The notes: generated by a model not told the origin, from the sequence alone. DNA of 64,000 nucleotides from Haladaptatus litoreus (GCF_900156425.1 NZ_FTNO01000002.1:354125-418124), one strand, 5' to 3'; positions 52,723 through 60,915 are shown, counted from the stretch's first letter. Program-made: numbers and translations.

Positions 52723-53061
52723 TCCCGCGAGCGACGAAGAGCGAGCGGAACTTTTTGATGCAGATTTTTGTGAGGAATGGTGCCCACAGTGAGCGAAGTG
52801 AGCGAGGACACCCGACGGAGCAAAAAGGTGCTTGCAGGACGACAAAAACAAGCAGTCGGGCATTGCGAACTTTATGTGAGCTCTGCGGGCGAGCGCGGTG
52901 AGCGAGCGGGATGTTTTTCCGGTCAGGTTCAAACCTTTCGAGAGTTCGTACTGCCCGGTACTCGACCGAAACGCAGTGAAGCCCATCCGACTATCCCGCA
53001 CATATTTTCATTGTCCCAAAAAGTGATAAAACTTATGACACTAGCCTAAGAATTTCGTACC
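52723..53061. other. 339-base intergenic region containing a duplicated DP2 tail
   Basis: No gene is seen. It contains GTGAGCGAAGTGAGCGAGG-type repeat words near 52790-52805, the duplicated DP2 end (52838-52879), and an AT-rich stretch before the lipoprotein gene at 53062. Confidence 0.55.
52838..52879 (+). repeat. Duplicate of the last 14 codons of DP2
   Basis: Read in frame this gives DDKNKQSGIANFM and a stop; the true DP2 end (52681-52722) reads NDKNKQSGIADFM and a stop. The two differ at 7 of 42 bases; three of the differences are silent and a fourth exchanges TAA for TGA. Sequence after both stops also shares CGAGCG-rich words. It looks like a relic of a diverged polC 3' end. Confidence 0.8.
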
Positions 53062-54150
53062 ATGCCCCGCTCACGACGAACCCTCCTGAAGACTGCAGGT
53101 CTTGCGTTCAGTAGCGGAACGCTCGCGTCGATTGCTGGCTGTCTCGGTGACCCATCAACTGGGAGCAGTGGTAGTCCAGACGAACCAACATCCGACTCAC
53201 CGACTAGCAGCGATAGTACTCCAGACGAATCATCAACACCGAACTCGTCGGAGGGAACCGCAACGTCGGATTTCGCACGGTGGCTTCCGGATCCAACGAA
53301 AACCCCACTCCGAGATGGCTATGAGATTCTATATTTCGACCTGAAAGCCATCCGTTCTCATCAAGATTCCATTCACGAGAATGCCTACTCCCGTCTCGAA
53401 GACCAGATGTTGCGCCCCGTTCCCAGCGAGTACGTCGATAAAACTGCCGTCGATGCCGCACTGAGTTTCGACGATGTGCGATTGGTTCTCGGTTCGTTCG
53501 ATCCGGAGGCAATCGGTGAAAAGCTTACCAGTGACAGGCAGTCATCCACAACAACACAGAGTTCCACGACAGCGACGCAAACCACCCGGACGGAACCGGA
53601 ACACTACAAGGGATTCGACCTCTACGATACGGGATACGTCTACGCTGTCTCCGAAAATGTCCTAATGGAGGTGTCTTCGTGGCAGAAAGATAACTCGTTC
53701 GAATATACGAAAGCAGTCATTGACGCGCCCGGGGAGACGGGCCACTATGGCGACAGCAACGAGTACGTGGCGGCAATGATGGGAGTCGTTGACGAAAACC
53801 ACGCACTCTGGTGCTATCCGGAGAACATGGACGGGTCGATGTCACGCGGTTTCCGGAAGGACATCATCACAGGCGAACTCAAATCGTGGCGATTCGGAAC
53901 CGAGACGACTCACCTCACATTTGCGAACACCTATCCCAACGCCGAAGCGGCGGAGAGCGGAGAACTGTCAGACCACATCGAATCGGAATCCAAACGGTTC
54001 GGTGCATACGATGGGCTTGATGTCGAAACCGAGGGCCGATTGGCATGGACAGCGGGAACGATTCCGACGAAGGAATTCGACCATCTGGCAGCTGGCGGCC
54101 CAGACGATGGCGTTTACACCACTCACCAGTCGCGGCGCAATCCGTTCTGA
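53062..54150 (+). CDS. Tat lipoprotein of unknown function
   Basis: A 362-residue exported protein. The start MPRSRRTLLKTAGLAFSSGT leads to a lipobox ending in Cys (IAGC), followed by about 45 Ser/Thr/Pro/Asp-rich residues as a surface tether. The mature domain has FDLKAIRSHQDSIHENAY, FDDVRLVLGSFD, a Thr/Ser-rich loop, YDTGYVYAVSENVLMEV, and YVAAMMGVVDENHALWCYP. Haloarchaeal genomes have related lipoproteins of about this size; no enzyme motif is visible. It stands alone after the polC region. Confidence 0.75.
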   Translation: MPRSRRTLLKTAGLAFSSGTLASIAGCLGDPSTGSSGSPDEPTSDSPTSSDSTPDESSTPNSSEGTATSDFARWLPDPTKTPLRDGYEILYFDLKAIRSHQDSIHENAYSRLEDQMLRPVPSEYVDKTAVDAALSFDDVRLVLGSFDPEAIGEKLTSDRQSSTTTQSSTTATQTTRTEPEHYKGFDLYDTGYVYAVSENVLMEVSSWQKDNSFEYTKAVIDAPGETGHYGDSNEYVAAMMGVVDENHALWCYPENMDGSMSRGFRKDIITGELKSWRFGTETTHLTFANTYPNAEAAESGELSDHIESESKRFGAYDGLDVETEGRLAWTAGTIPTKEFDHLAAGGPDDGVYTTHQSRRNPF

Positions 54151-54316
54151 AGGCTACTAAAACCGCCTGTGGCGACAGTAGCCCATACGGACAATATCCA
54201 ATGTCGATGATTCTTCCTTAAGAACGTATCTCGGAGCCTGCTGACTACGCGCCCTGTATTCAACACGACCGCAGATACTCATCACCGAACGAGAAGTTCG
54301 GAGAGGCCGAACATCC

Positions 54317-55414
54317 CTAGCTCACCCGCGCCCGACCGGAGCGAGAGTACCGCGATTCTGCGATAGCGAAGATGAGCGTACTGGTGAGGCCGAGCAGGGT
54401 TCCCGCGGTCAACATTCCGGCGAGGAATTCGAGCGAAACTCGGCTGAGGAAGTAGGCGCTAACGGCGTACAGCACCCCGCCGATTGAGAGGACGTAGAAG
54501 GGCGCGTTCAGGTACCGCCATTCGAACTCATCGTCGAGGTACTCATCGGTGATTTGACCGAGACTGGAGGTGATTCCCGCCGCGGAGAACCACACGACTG
54601 CGCCATAAACGAGGGAGGCGAGCACCCGAAGCGCGCCAAGGTCGGCACCGCCGCGCTCGGCGCGCACCATTTCGAGGGTTTCGACGCCGCTGACGCCGCC
54701 CACGACGAGGAGGGCCGCGGCCACGACGTAGGTGATGAGCGTCACTCGGCCGGAATACAGGCTGTTCCGGGTCTTTTCGGCGACGTGGTCAACCGAGCGC
54801 TCCAGTCCGAGTCCGCGAAAGAGGATGTACAGTCCGAGGAGCGCGGAGGTGCCGCCGAGAACCGCACCTGGCATTCCGATTCGGTCTGCGAGCAGCGCGA
54901 GCGGGTAGATGAGCAGGAGGATACCGAGCGGTACGAGGAGCGTTCCGCGCGTTTCGGGGTCGTTCAACACCTGTTTGATGGTGTAGTACATCGACTCCAA
55001 ATCCTGCGCCTGTCGGACGACGACCCGCCGGACGCCATCGACGGGGATTCGGGAACGGATAACCGGGACGACGCTCTCGTCTTGCGCTCCGTCAGTGACG
55101 ATGACGGTGGTAATCTCCTCGCTCGTGCTGATGCTCGCGAGGACGGTGTCCACCTCCTCGCCGACTTCCCGGTTGGCGCTGATGTCACTTCCCTCGTTTC
55201 CGGTGACGACTGCGACTTCGACGCTCTCGTCCGCGTCGATTCGGTCGTACAGATGGACGCCCTCGAACATGACGTTCACGTCGCTATCTTCGGGGTCTGC
55301 GGTTGCGAGCGCGACCGCGGCGGCCTCGACGTTGTCTCGACCGATAACCGGAGTTTCGAAGTCGGTCTTTCGGCCGAGGTCGTCATCGAGGTCGACACAC
55401 AGCACCAGCAGCAT
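54317..55414 (-). CDS. DUF373 family membrane protein
   Basis: A 365-residue protein. The N-terminal 130 residues (LVLCVDLDDDLGRKTDFETP and EGVHLYDRIDADESVEVAVV) form the soluble DUF373 domain with an acidic DLDDDLG start; then come RRVVVRQAQDLESMYYTIKQ and about six membrane segments. DUF373 proteins are found across Archaea and have no established role. The 58-base tandem repeat lies just upstream of its start. Confidence 0.88.
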   Translation of the reverse strand: MLLVLCVDLDDDLGRKTDFETPVIGRDNVEAAAVALATADPEDSDVNVMFEGVHLYDRIDADESVEVAVVTGNEGSDISANREVGEEVDTVLASISTSEEITTVIVTDGAQDESVVPVIRSRIPVDGVRRVVVRQAQDLESMYYTIKQVLNDPETRGTLLVPLGILLLIYPLALLADRIGMPGAVLGGTSALLGLYILFRGLGLERSVDHVAEKTRNSLYSGRVTLITYVVAAALLVVGGVSGVETLEMVRAERGGADLGALRVLASLVYGAVVWFSAAGITSSLGQITDEYLDDEFEWRYLNAPFYVLSIGGVLYAVSAYFLSRVSLEFLAGMLTAGTLLGLTSTLIFAIAESRYSRSGRARVS

Positions 55415-55482
55415 TGTTCGCAGGTACGCGGGGGATGTTTAACTGTTTTCGGGAGAAACGAGATGGAGACATTTCGCAAATC

Positions 55483-55630
55483 GAGCGGTGAGCAATAGCG
55501 AACCGCGAGAAACGAGGCAAATGGTCTGTCTCGAAACAGCGAGCGGTGATTGACAACGAACCGCGAGAAACGAGGCAAGCGGTCTGTCTCGAAACAGCGA
55601 GCGGTGAGTGATAGCGAACCGCGAGCGAAC
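55483..55630. repeat. 58-base tandem repeat, about 2.5 copies
   Basis: Units begin GAGCGGTGA at 55483, 55541 and 55599, exactly 58 bases apart. Each contains GCGAACCGCGAGAAACGAGG (or ACGAACCGC) and GGTCTGTCTCGAAACAGC; the third stops after GCGAACCGCGAGCGAAC. Differences are few. Arms CTGTCTCGAAACAG give a weak inverted repeat inside the unit. Non-coding; near the DUF373 promoter. Confidence 0.85.
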
Positions 55631-55702
55631 AAAAACAACCGTAAACGAAGCTAAAACGGGATGAACGATACACAGAGAGTTGCTCGCGCGACATTAGGTT
55701 GC

Positions 55703-55710
55703 TTATAATA
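55703..55710 (+). promoter_or_regulatory. TATA box of the hydrolase-like lipoprotein gene
   Basis: TTATAATA lies about 28-35 bases before the ATG at 55738, suitable for a transcript with little or no leader. Confidence 0.5.
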
Positions 55711-55737
55711 ATACAGGTATGCACGAGTTGCCCGACC

Positions 55738-56619
55738 ATGACGCAAACACCGACACGGCGCCGCGTTCTTCAAGCGGTCGGAGCCGCCACGGCGGTTGGC
55801 CTCGCTGGCTGTTCGTCGGAGGGCGACGAAACGACCACCGGGACAACCGGGCAGGGAACCAGGAAAGAAACAGAAGCAGCTACCACGGCGCAAAGCGGGA
55901 CGACAACGACTGGAGGAGGTGAAACCGAGACAACAGGTGAAACAACCGGCGAAACCACCGATGGGACGACGGAAGAGACAACCGAGCAGGAGACGCCCGA
56001 GGAAACCACGACCGGGACAGAACCGCCGGAGGGCGGCGGAAACGTGCAGTTTTCGACCAGCGGAGGTGCGACGGTGCAAGGAACGCTTCTCGGCGACGGG
56101 TCGTGCGGCATCGTGTTCGCTCACGATACTGGCTTTGACCGCGGCGTGTGGAATCCACAGATGAAAATGTTCGCTGGGAAGGGATACACTTGTCTCGCAA
56201 TCGACCTGAATTTAGGAAACGAGAACACGACTCCGGAGTACGTTCTCGCGGGGGTTCGGTATCTCCGCCAGCGCGTCGGCGTGGAAAACGTCGTTCTCGT
56301 CGGTGCTGGGGCGGGTGCGAACGCAGTGGTTCGCGCCAACGCCCAAGCGGGAAGCGGAACCATCGACGGAACGCTCGCGCTCGCTCCGGGGAAAAATGCT
56401 GACGTGGCGAGTCGGATGCAAGGGTGGAAACTGTTCGTCGTGAGCGTCGACGACGAGAGTCAGTACGTGCAGACGACGAAGCAAATGCATCAGAACGCCT
56501 CGAATCCGAAGCGCCACGAGAAGGTTACAGGAGGTGCGCACGGTCAGCGAGTTTTCGAGGCCAACAAAAGCGAGATGCAGTCGTTGCTGGGTGGACTGCT
56601 AAGCACGGTGTGTGGCTGA
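55738..56619 (+). CDS. Alpha/beta-hydrolase-like Tat lipoprotein lacking the nucleophile Ser
   Basis: A 293-residue protein. ATG 55738 starts a Tat signal (PTRRRVLQAVGAATAVGL) and a lipobox ending in Cys (LAGC), then about 80 Thr/Glu/Gly-rich tether residues. The hydrolase-like domain has GIVFAHDTGFDRGVWNPQM, CLAIDLNLGNENTTP and VVLVGAGAGANAVVRA. At the nucleophile elbow (about residues 189-193) GxSxG is replaced by GAGAG, so ester or peptide hydrolysis by Ser is unlikely. Asp (VVSVDDES) and His (GGAHGQRVF) positions remain. It may be a binding protein derived from a dienelactone-hydrolase-like enzyme. Confidence 0.75.
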   Translation: MTQTPTRRRVLQAVGAATAVGLAGCSSEGDETTTGTTGQGTRKETEAATTAQSGTTTTGGGETETTGETTGETTDGTTEETTEQETPEETTTGTEPPEGGGNVQFSTSGGATVQGTLLGDGSCGIVFAHDTGFDRGVWNPQMKMFAGKGYTCLAIDLNLGNENTTPEYVLAGVRYLRQRVGVENVVLVGAGAGANAVVRANAQAGSGTIDGTLALAPGKNADVASRMQGWKLFVVSVDDESQYVQTTKQMHQNASNPKRHEKVTGGAHGQRVFEANKSEMQSLLGGLLSTVCG

Positions 56620-56702
56620 GGCAGGAAGAAACGCGACGGGTATATCGAGAGTGGCGTAATTCGCACGCTTTTTGAGGCTCCGCGGGTAAAACGGGATAAC
56701 CA

Positions 56703-57698
56703 ATGATTTCCAAGGGCTGTGAACAGTGCGCCATGGGTGGCAAGATGGTGCTCTTCGTTTACGGGTACTGCGACCAGCGTGACTGCTTTTACTGCCCGCT
56801 CGGAGAGAACCGGAAGAACGTCACCGACGTGTACGCCAACGAGCGAAAAATCGAGAACGACGAGGACATCATCACCGAGGCGAAGCGGATGGACGCCCTC
56901 GGAACCTCAATCACAGGCGGCGAACCCCAAGAGGCGATGGCGAAGACCTGTCGCTACATCTCGCTGCTGAAAGACGAGTTCGGCGACGACCACCACACGC
57001 ACCTCTACACAGGAATTACAGGTGGGCGTGAGAATATGCGCCGACTCGCGGAAGCAGGACTGGACGAGATTCGATTCCATCCGCCATACGAACTCTGGGG
57101 CGACATGCACGGAACCGAGTGGGAAGAAATTCTCTACATCGCCCGCGAAGAGGGCATCACACCCTCGTTCGAAATTCCCGGCATTCGTGCCGAAGAGGAG
57201 TTCCTCGAATTTTTGGACGAAGGCGCGGCGGAGTTTTGCAACGTCAACGAGTTCGAGATGAGTCAGGGGAACTACCGCAGAATGCAGGAAGAAGGATACG
57301 AACTCCAAGAAGGTCACATGTCCGCCGTCGATGGCTCGAAGGAGGAGATTCTGGACGTGATGGGCGACCACGAGCGCGTCTACTTCTGTACCTCGGTGTT
57401 CAAGGACGCCGCCCAACACCGGAATCGCCTGAAGCGAATGGCTCGCCAGATTCGCCGGGAGTTCGACGACGTGACCGACGACGGCACGCTCATCTACGGC
57501 AAGACGTGGGCCGCGGAAGAGCGATTTGCGGAGCTCGGCGTTCCGGAGGAGTTCTACACCGTCAAATCCGACCACATCGAAGTTGCGTGGTGGTTACTAG
57601 AAGAGATGATAGAAGAAGGCGACGTGAGCAAAGGCGAAATCGTGGAGCAGTATCCAACCTACGACGGGCAAGTCGTTGAACGGACGCCGTTGGCGTAA
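56703..57698 (+). CDS. Radical SAM protein (COG2108-like) with CX4CX2C motif
   Basis: A 331-residue radical SAM enzyme. The cluster motif is YGYCDQRDCFYCPL, i.e. C-x4-C-x2-C rather than the usual C-x3-C-x2-C. SAM-binding TSITGGEPQEA follows, then HLYTGITGGRENMRRLAEAG and FEIPGIRAEEEFLEF. Additional cysteines lie at CEQC near the N-terminus, in AEFCNVNEF and in VYFCTSVF. The last 60 residues are helical. The substrate is not known. It stands convergent with a small membrane-protein gene. Confidence 0.85.
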   Translation: MISKGCEQCAMGGKMVLFVYGYCDQRDCFYCPLGENRKNVTDVYANERKIENDEDIITEAKRMDALGTSITGGEPQEAMAKTCRYISLLKDEFGDDHHTHLYTGITGGRENMRRLAEAGLDEIRFHPPYELWGDMHGTEWEEILYIAREEGITPSFEIPGIRAEEEFLEFLDEGAAEFCNVNEFEMSQGNYRRMQEEGYELQEGHMSAVDGSKEEILDVMGDHERVYFCTSVFKDAAQHRNRLKRMARQIRREFDDVTDDGTLIYGKTWAAEERFAELGVPEEFYTVKSDHIEVAWWLLEEMIEEGDVSKGEIVEQYPTYDGQVVERTPLA

Positions 57699-57723
57699 GT
57701 CCCTTCCAATTTTCGTCTCGTTT

Positions 57724-57903
57724 TTACGTCTCTTCCAGCGCGAAGACGATTGCGCCGAGGATGGTGCTAAGCAGGGCTAACAGTGCGCCGAAGATGATAA
57801 ATTCGGGTGCGAGTGCAAATCCGATGAGCAAGCTGATGGCCCCGATAGCGATGAGTAGGCCGGACAGAACGAACAGGCCGACGACAGCGACGATTCGGTT
57901 CAT
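57724..57903 (-). CDS. Very small membrane protein (59 residues)
   Basis: Read on the minus strand from the ATG at 57903: MNRIVAVVGLFVLSGLLIAI, then a second hydrophobic segment (PEFIIFGALLALLSTILGAI) and the end VFALEET. Two membrane helices fill almost the whole protein. The frame is clean, hydrophobic segments are well separated, and the stop lies 25 bases from the convergent radical SAM gene, as for many real haloarchaeal small genes. Function unknown. Confidence 0.7.
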   Translation of the reverse strand: MNRIVAVVGLFVLSGLLIAIGAISLLIGFALAPEFIIFGALLALLSTILGAIVFALEET

Positions 57904-58336
57904 CGGGTATTACTCCCATTTCCGACATTTTTATCTTCCGGATTCTGATGAAAAGCGGGAGAGACGCAAACCAGTAGACCGGAAAACAATCATCGAATTT
58001 TGGCAAGTAGCACGAACCGCAAGAGACAGCAGTCAACACACCTGCTACGGGGAGTCACCGCGAACGAAGAGTGTAGTCGTTCGAAAGAGCGAAGCTCTTT
58101 CGTGATGCTGTCAGAACACCGTTCTGACTGCCAGCCAGAAATTGTAGATTTCTGGCGATGCCAAAAATCTCCGATTTTTGAGCACGACGACCGAGCGGGC
58201 CGACGACCGACCGAAGGGAGAGGAGGCTTTTGGTCAATTTCTTAGGGAGAGTGGGCGAGAGTTGCGCTCGCTCTCGGCTCACGACCGCAGAACAGGTTGC
58301 GGAAGTGTTTAGGCGAGTGCCACAAAATTCTCACTC
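57904..58336. other. 433-base intergenic region holding a hairpin array
   Basis: No gene is seen. It contains four hairpins at regular spacing (58083-58181) and then a GC-rich stretch with GACGACCGAGCGGG and GCGCTCGCTCTCGG words like those in other repeat-rich regions of the window. The last 60 bases probably contain the promoter of the TRAM gene. Confidence 0.6.
58083..58181. repeat. Array of four different perfect hairpins with about 26-base spacing
   Basis: Hairpins: CGAAAGAGC-GAA-GCTCTTTCG (58083-58103), GTCAGAAC-ACC-GTTCTGAC (58111-58129), CCAGAAAT-TGTAG-ATTTCTGG (58136-58156), CAAAAATC-TCC-GATTTTTG (58163-58181). Centres are at about 58093, 58120, 58146 and 58172. Each arm pair is perfect yet the four sequences differ, so this is not a simple tandem repeat. 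Confidence 0.8.
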
Positions 58337-58786
58337 ATGCCGGACTGTCCACTGGCAGATAGCTGCCCCAGTTTCGAAGAACGAATCAGTGGAATGGGCT
58401 GTCACCACTACGGCGACCGTGGCGGCGCGGAGTGGTGCAACCACTACAACCAGCCAATCCGCGAGCTGAAAACCGCACCCGTCCAACCGGGCGAGGAAGT
58501 CGTCGTGGAAATCGACGACATCCACGAGAGTGGTTCCGGCGTCGGTCGGACCGACGAGGGGTTCATCGTCCTCGTGGACGGTATCCTCCCCGACGCTCGC
58601 GCCAAGGTGAAAATCACGAACGTCAAAGGTAACCACGCGACTGCCGACCCCATCGAGCGTCTTCCGATGGAACCGGAGGACGAAGACGAAAGCGAGGACG
58701 ACACGGAAGCGTCCGAAACGAATCGCGACAACAAGCGAGAACGTCGCGAGCGCCTCGGAAGTCGGGACAACTTCTGGGGCGGATAA
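58337..58786 (+). CDS. TRAM-domain protein with N-terminal Cys/His cluster
   Basis: A 149-residue protein. The N-terminal 35 residues have C and H residues (CPLADSCPSFEERISGMGCH, then EWCNHYN) that could bind zinc or an Fe-S cluster. Residues about 48-108 form a TRAM domain (VQPGEEVVVEIDDIHESGSG, GFIVLVDGILPDARAKVKIT), an RNA-binding beta-barrel found in tRNA/rRNA modification enzymes and archaeal RNA chaperones. The tail is very acidic then basic (NKRERRERLGSRDNFWGG). It is likely RNA-associated. Confidence 0.87.
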   Translation: MPDCPLADSCPSFEERISGMGCHHYGDRGGAEWCNHYNQPIRELKTAPVQPGEEVVVEIDDIHESGSGVGRTDEGFIVLVDGILPDARAKVKITNVKGNHATADPIERLPMEPEDEDESEDDTEASETNRDNKRERRERLGSRDNFWGG

Positions 58787-58862
58787 CCCGCCGAGTGGAC
58801 AGTCCTTTGCGGGTCGGGCATGTATGTACGGACATGCCGGGAGAAGTCGGAGGGAAAGCGAT

Positions 58863-59339
58863 ATGAGCGACGAAACAGACGTAGACGAGATTCTTCGCCG
58901 AGCAGGATTTTCCGCGGAGACGAGCGTCCTCACCCAGCGACAAGCGGAGGTGTTGGTTCTCCGCGAGCGTGGAATCGCACAGGCCGACATCGCGAACGAA
59001 CTGGGTACCTCACGGGCGAACGTCTCCAGCGTCGAAGCCAGCGCGCGCGAAAACATCAGCAAGGCGCGAGAGACAGTTGCCTTCGCAGAAGCACTCCGGG
59101 CACCGGTTCGCATCGAAGTCGAACCGGAAACCGACCTCTACGACGTCCCGTCGAGAGTGTACGACGCCTGCGACGAAGCCGGAGTGAAGGTGAACCACGC
59201 CGCACCCGAACTGATGAAACGAATCAGCGACGATGCGGGTGACGCCATCGAGGGACGGGCGGTTCGCACGCCTCTGCTCATCGGCGTGACACACGACGGC
59301 GAAGTGACGGTTCGGCAACCATCCCCCGAGGAGTTTTAG
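58863..59339 (+). CDS. Tfx-family DNA-binding protein
   Basis: A 158-residue transcription regulator. The N-terminal helix-turn-helix reads LTQRQAEVLVLRERGIAQAD and IANELGTSRANVSSVEASAR, the Tfx signature. The rest (RIEVEPETDLYDVPSRVYDA, VNHAAPELMKRI, GRAVRTPLLIGVTHDGEVTV) is the usual C-terminal domain. The archetype binds upstream of the tungsten formylmethanofuran dehydrogenase operon in a methanogen; haloarchaeal targets are unknown. ATG 58863 is chosen at the first Met of the conserved region. Confidence 0.87.
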   Translation: MSDETDVDEILRRAGFSAETSVLTQRQAEVLVLRERGIAQADIANELGTSRANVSSVEASARENISKARETVAFAEALRAPVRIEVEPETDLYDVPSRVYDACDEAGVKVNHAAPELMKRISDDAGDAIEGRAVRTPLLIGVTHDGEVTVRQPSPEEF

Positions 59340-59361
59340 CGGTTCCCGCGGAGTTCGAAGT

Positions 59362-60147
59362 ATGAACCTCGATTTGGAGGGCAACACGGCGCTGGTAACG
59401 GCGAGTTCGAGCGGACTGGGATTGGCGAGTGCAAAAGCATTGGCCCGCGAAGGAGCAAACGTCGTCATCTGCGCCCGGAATGAGGACGGGTTAGCCGAAG
59501 CAAAACGAGAAATCGAGGCGGTAGACGGCGGCGACGTTCTCTCTGTGCCGACGGACATCACCGACCCGGACGAAATCGAGGCACTGGTCGAGGCGACCGT
59601 GGAGGAGTTCGGCGGACTCGACCACCTCGTTACCTCGGCAGGTGGGCCGCCGAGTGGGCCGTTTCTCGACACCACCGAACGCGACTGGTACGCCGCCTAC
59701 GATTTGCTCGTGATGAGCGCAGTCTGGTTGACCAAGCGCGCCCATCCGCATCTCGCAGAGAGCGACGCCGGAACCGTCGTCAACATCACCTCGACCAGCG
59801 TTCGGGAGGCAATCGACGGACTCGTCCTCTCCAACGCGGTTCGTCGGGGAGTCATCGGGCTGATGAAGACCCAAGCCCGCGAGTTCGCCCCCGACGTGCG
59901 AGTCAACGCGGTTCTACCGGGTGCGCACGAAACGCCGCGGATTCAGGAACTCGTGGAAGCCGCCCTCGAACGGGGCGAGTACGATAGCTACGAGGAAGGA
60001 CTCGCGGACTGGGCGAACGACATTCCGATGAACCGCGTCGGCGACCCGATGGAACTGGGTGACGCAGTCGCCTTCCTCTCCAGCCACCGGGCGAGTTTCG
60101 TAAACGGCGTTGCGCTCCCGATAGACGGCGGCAGACTGAGAAGCTAA
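59362..60147 (+). CDS. Atypical short-chain dehydrogenase/reductase
   Basis: A 261-residue SDR-fold protein. NAD(P)-binding TASSSGLGLASAKAL is at residues 12-26, SAGG in VTSAGGPPSGP replaces the usual NAG, and NITSTSVREA holds the Ser region. The catalytic YxxxK is absent: the aligned stretch reads LVLSNAVRRGVIGLMK. Such Tyr-less SDRs form a known subgroup often labelled FabG-like. The substrate is unknown. The TAA shares one base with the ATG of the Dph6 gene. Confidence 0.85.
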   Translation: MNLDLEGNTALVTASSSGLGLASAKALAREGANVVICARNEDGLAEAKREIEAVDGGDVLSVPTDITDPDEIEALVEATVEEFGGLDHLVTSAGGPPSGPFLDTTERDWYAAYDLLVMSAVWLTKRAHPHLAESDAGTVVNITSTSVREAIDGLVLSNAVRRGVIGLMKTQAREFAPDVRVNAVLPGAHETPRIQELVEAALERGEYDSYEEGLADWANDIPMNRVGDPMELGDAVAFLSSHRASFVNGVALPIDGGRLRS

Positions 60148-60836
60148 TGACGGAGCATAGCGCACCGGCAGAACCGACCGAATCGAGAACGGTTCTGTCG
60201 TGGAGCGGCGGGAAAGACGCCGCCTACGTCCTGTACGAATTGGAGAGAGACGACGTGGCCGAACTGCTCACGACGATTTCGGAAAACGGGCGCAGTAGCA
60301 TGCACGGCGTGCGCCGAGAGCTGTACGAAAAGCAGGCGGAGGCAATTGGTCTGCCCATTCGATTCGTGGAACTCCCACAGGAATGTTCGAACGAGGAGTA
60401 CGAATCGCGAATGGCGGACGTGATGGCAGAGTACGAATCGCTCGGCATCGAACGCGTTGCCTTCGCAGACCTCTTTCTGGAGGATATACGTGAGTACCGT
60501 GAAAATCAGCTCTCGGAAACGACCATCGACGGCAGTTGGCCGATCTGGAATCGAGACACCGACGAACAAATCGAGGCGTTTCTCGATGCCGGATTTCGCG
60601 CGACTGTCGTGGCGGTTGATGGTTCACTGCTCGATTCGTCGTTCCCGGGGCGAGAACTCGATTCGAGGTTCCTTGCGGATTTACCCGACAATATCGACCC
60701 CTGCGGCGAGAATGGCGAGTTCCACACGTTCGTCTGGGACGGTCCGATTTTCGACTCGCCGGTTTCAGTCGAAACCGGCGAGGTCGTCACGCGCGAAGTG
60801 GGTGACGGCGAGTTCCACTACTGCGATTTGCGGTAG
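60147..60836 (+). CDS. dph6: Diphthine-ammonia ligase (Dph6)
   Basis: A 229-residue ATP-pyrophosphatase-family enzyme that amidates diphthine on elongation factor 2 to diphthamide. The PP-loop SWSGGKDAAYVLYEL is near residues 19-33. Other signatures are MHGVRRELYEKQAEAIGLP, FADLFLEDIREYRE, LDSRFLADLPDNIDPCGENG and EFHTFVWDGPIF. Length and motif order match archaeal Dph6. It is coupled to the SDR gene upstream by a one-base overlap and followed by a strong hairpin at 60860-60886. Confidence 0.9.
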   Translation: MTEHSAPAEPTESRTVLSWSGGKDAAYVLYELERDDVAELLTTISENGRSSMHGVRRELYEKQAEAIGLPIRFVELPQECSNEEYESRMADVMAEYESLGIERVAFADLFLEDIREYRENQLSETTIDGSWPIWNRDTDEQIEAFLDAGFRATVVAVDGSLLDSSFPGRELDSRFLADLPDNIDPCGENGEFHTFVWDGPIFDSPVSVETGEVVTREVGDGEFHYCDLR

Positions 60837-60859
60837 AGAAAATCGTCCTTGCAGTGGAG

Positions 60860-60886
60860 CGAATCGGCGCGATTCGCGCCGATTCG
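60860..60886. terminator. 12-bp perfect hairpin with 3-base loop between convergent genes
   Basis: CGAATCGGCGCG, loop ATT, CGCGCCGATTCG. It lies 24 bases after the dph6 stop and 30 bases before the end of the convergent gene at 60916, the same arrangement as the hairpin at 191-221. No T-run. A transcript-end or mRNA-stability role is inferred from position. Confidence 0.45.
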
Positions 60887-60915
60887 TCGGAGTTTCCCTA
60901 CGTCCTCCATACTTT

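Larger units (their letters stand above)
55415..55737. other. 323-base region between divergent genes with tandem repeat
   Basis: Contains the 58-base tandem repeat (55483-55630) and, at 55703-55710, a TTATAATA element about 30 bases before the lipoprotein ATG at 55738. No gene is seen. Confidence 0.6.

Noticed and set aside
55483-55630. CRISPR array
   Set aside because: The 58-base units follow one another without unique spacers and number only about 2.5.
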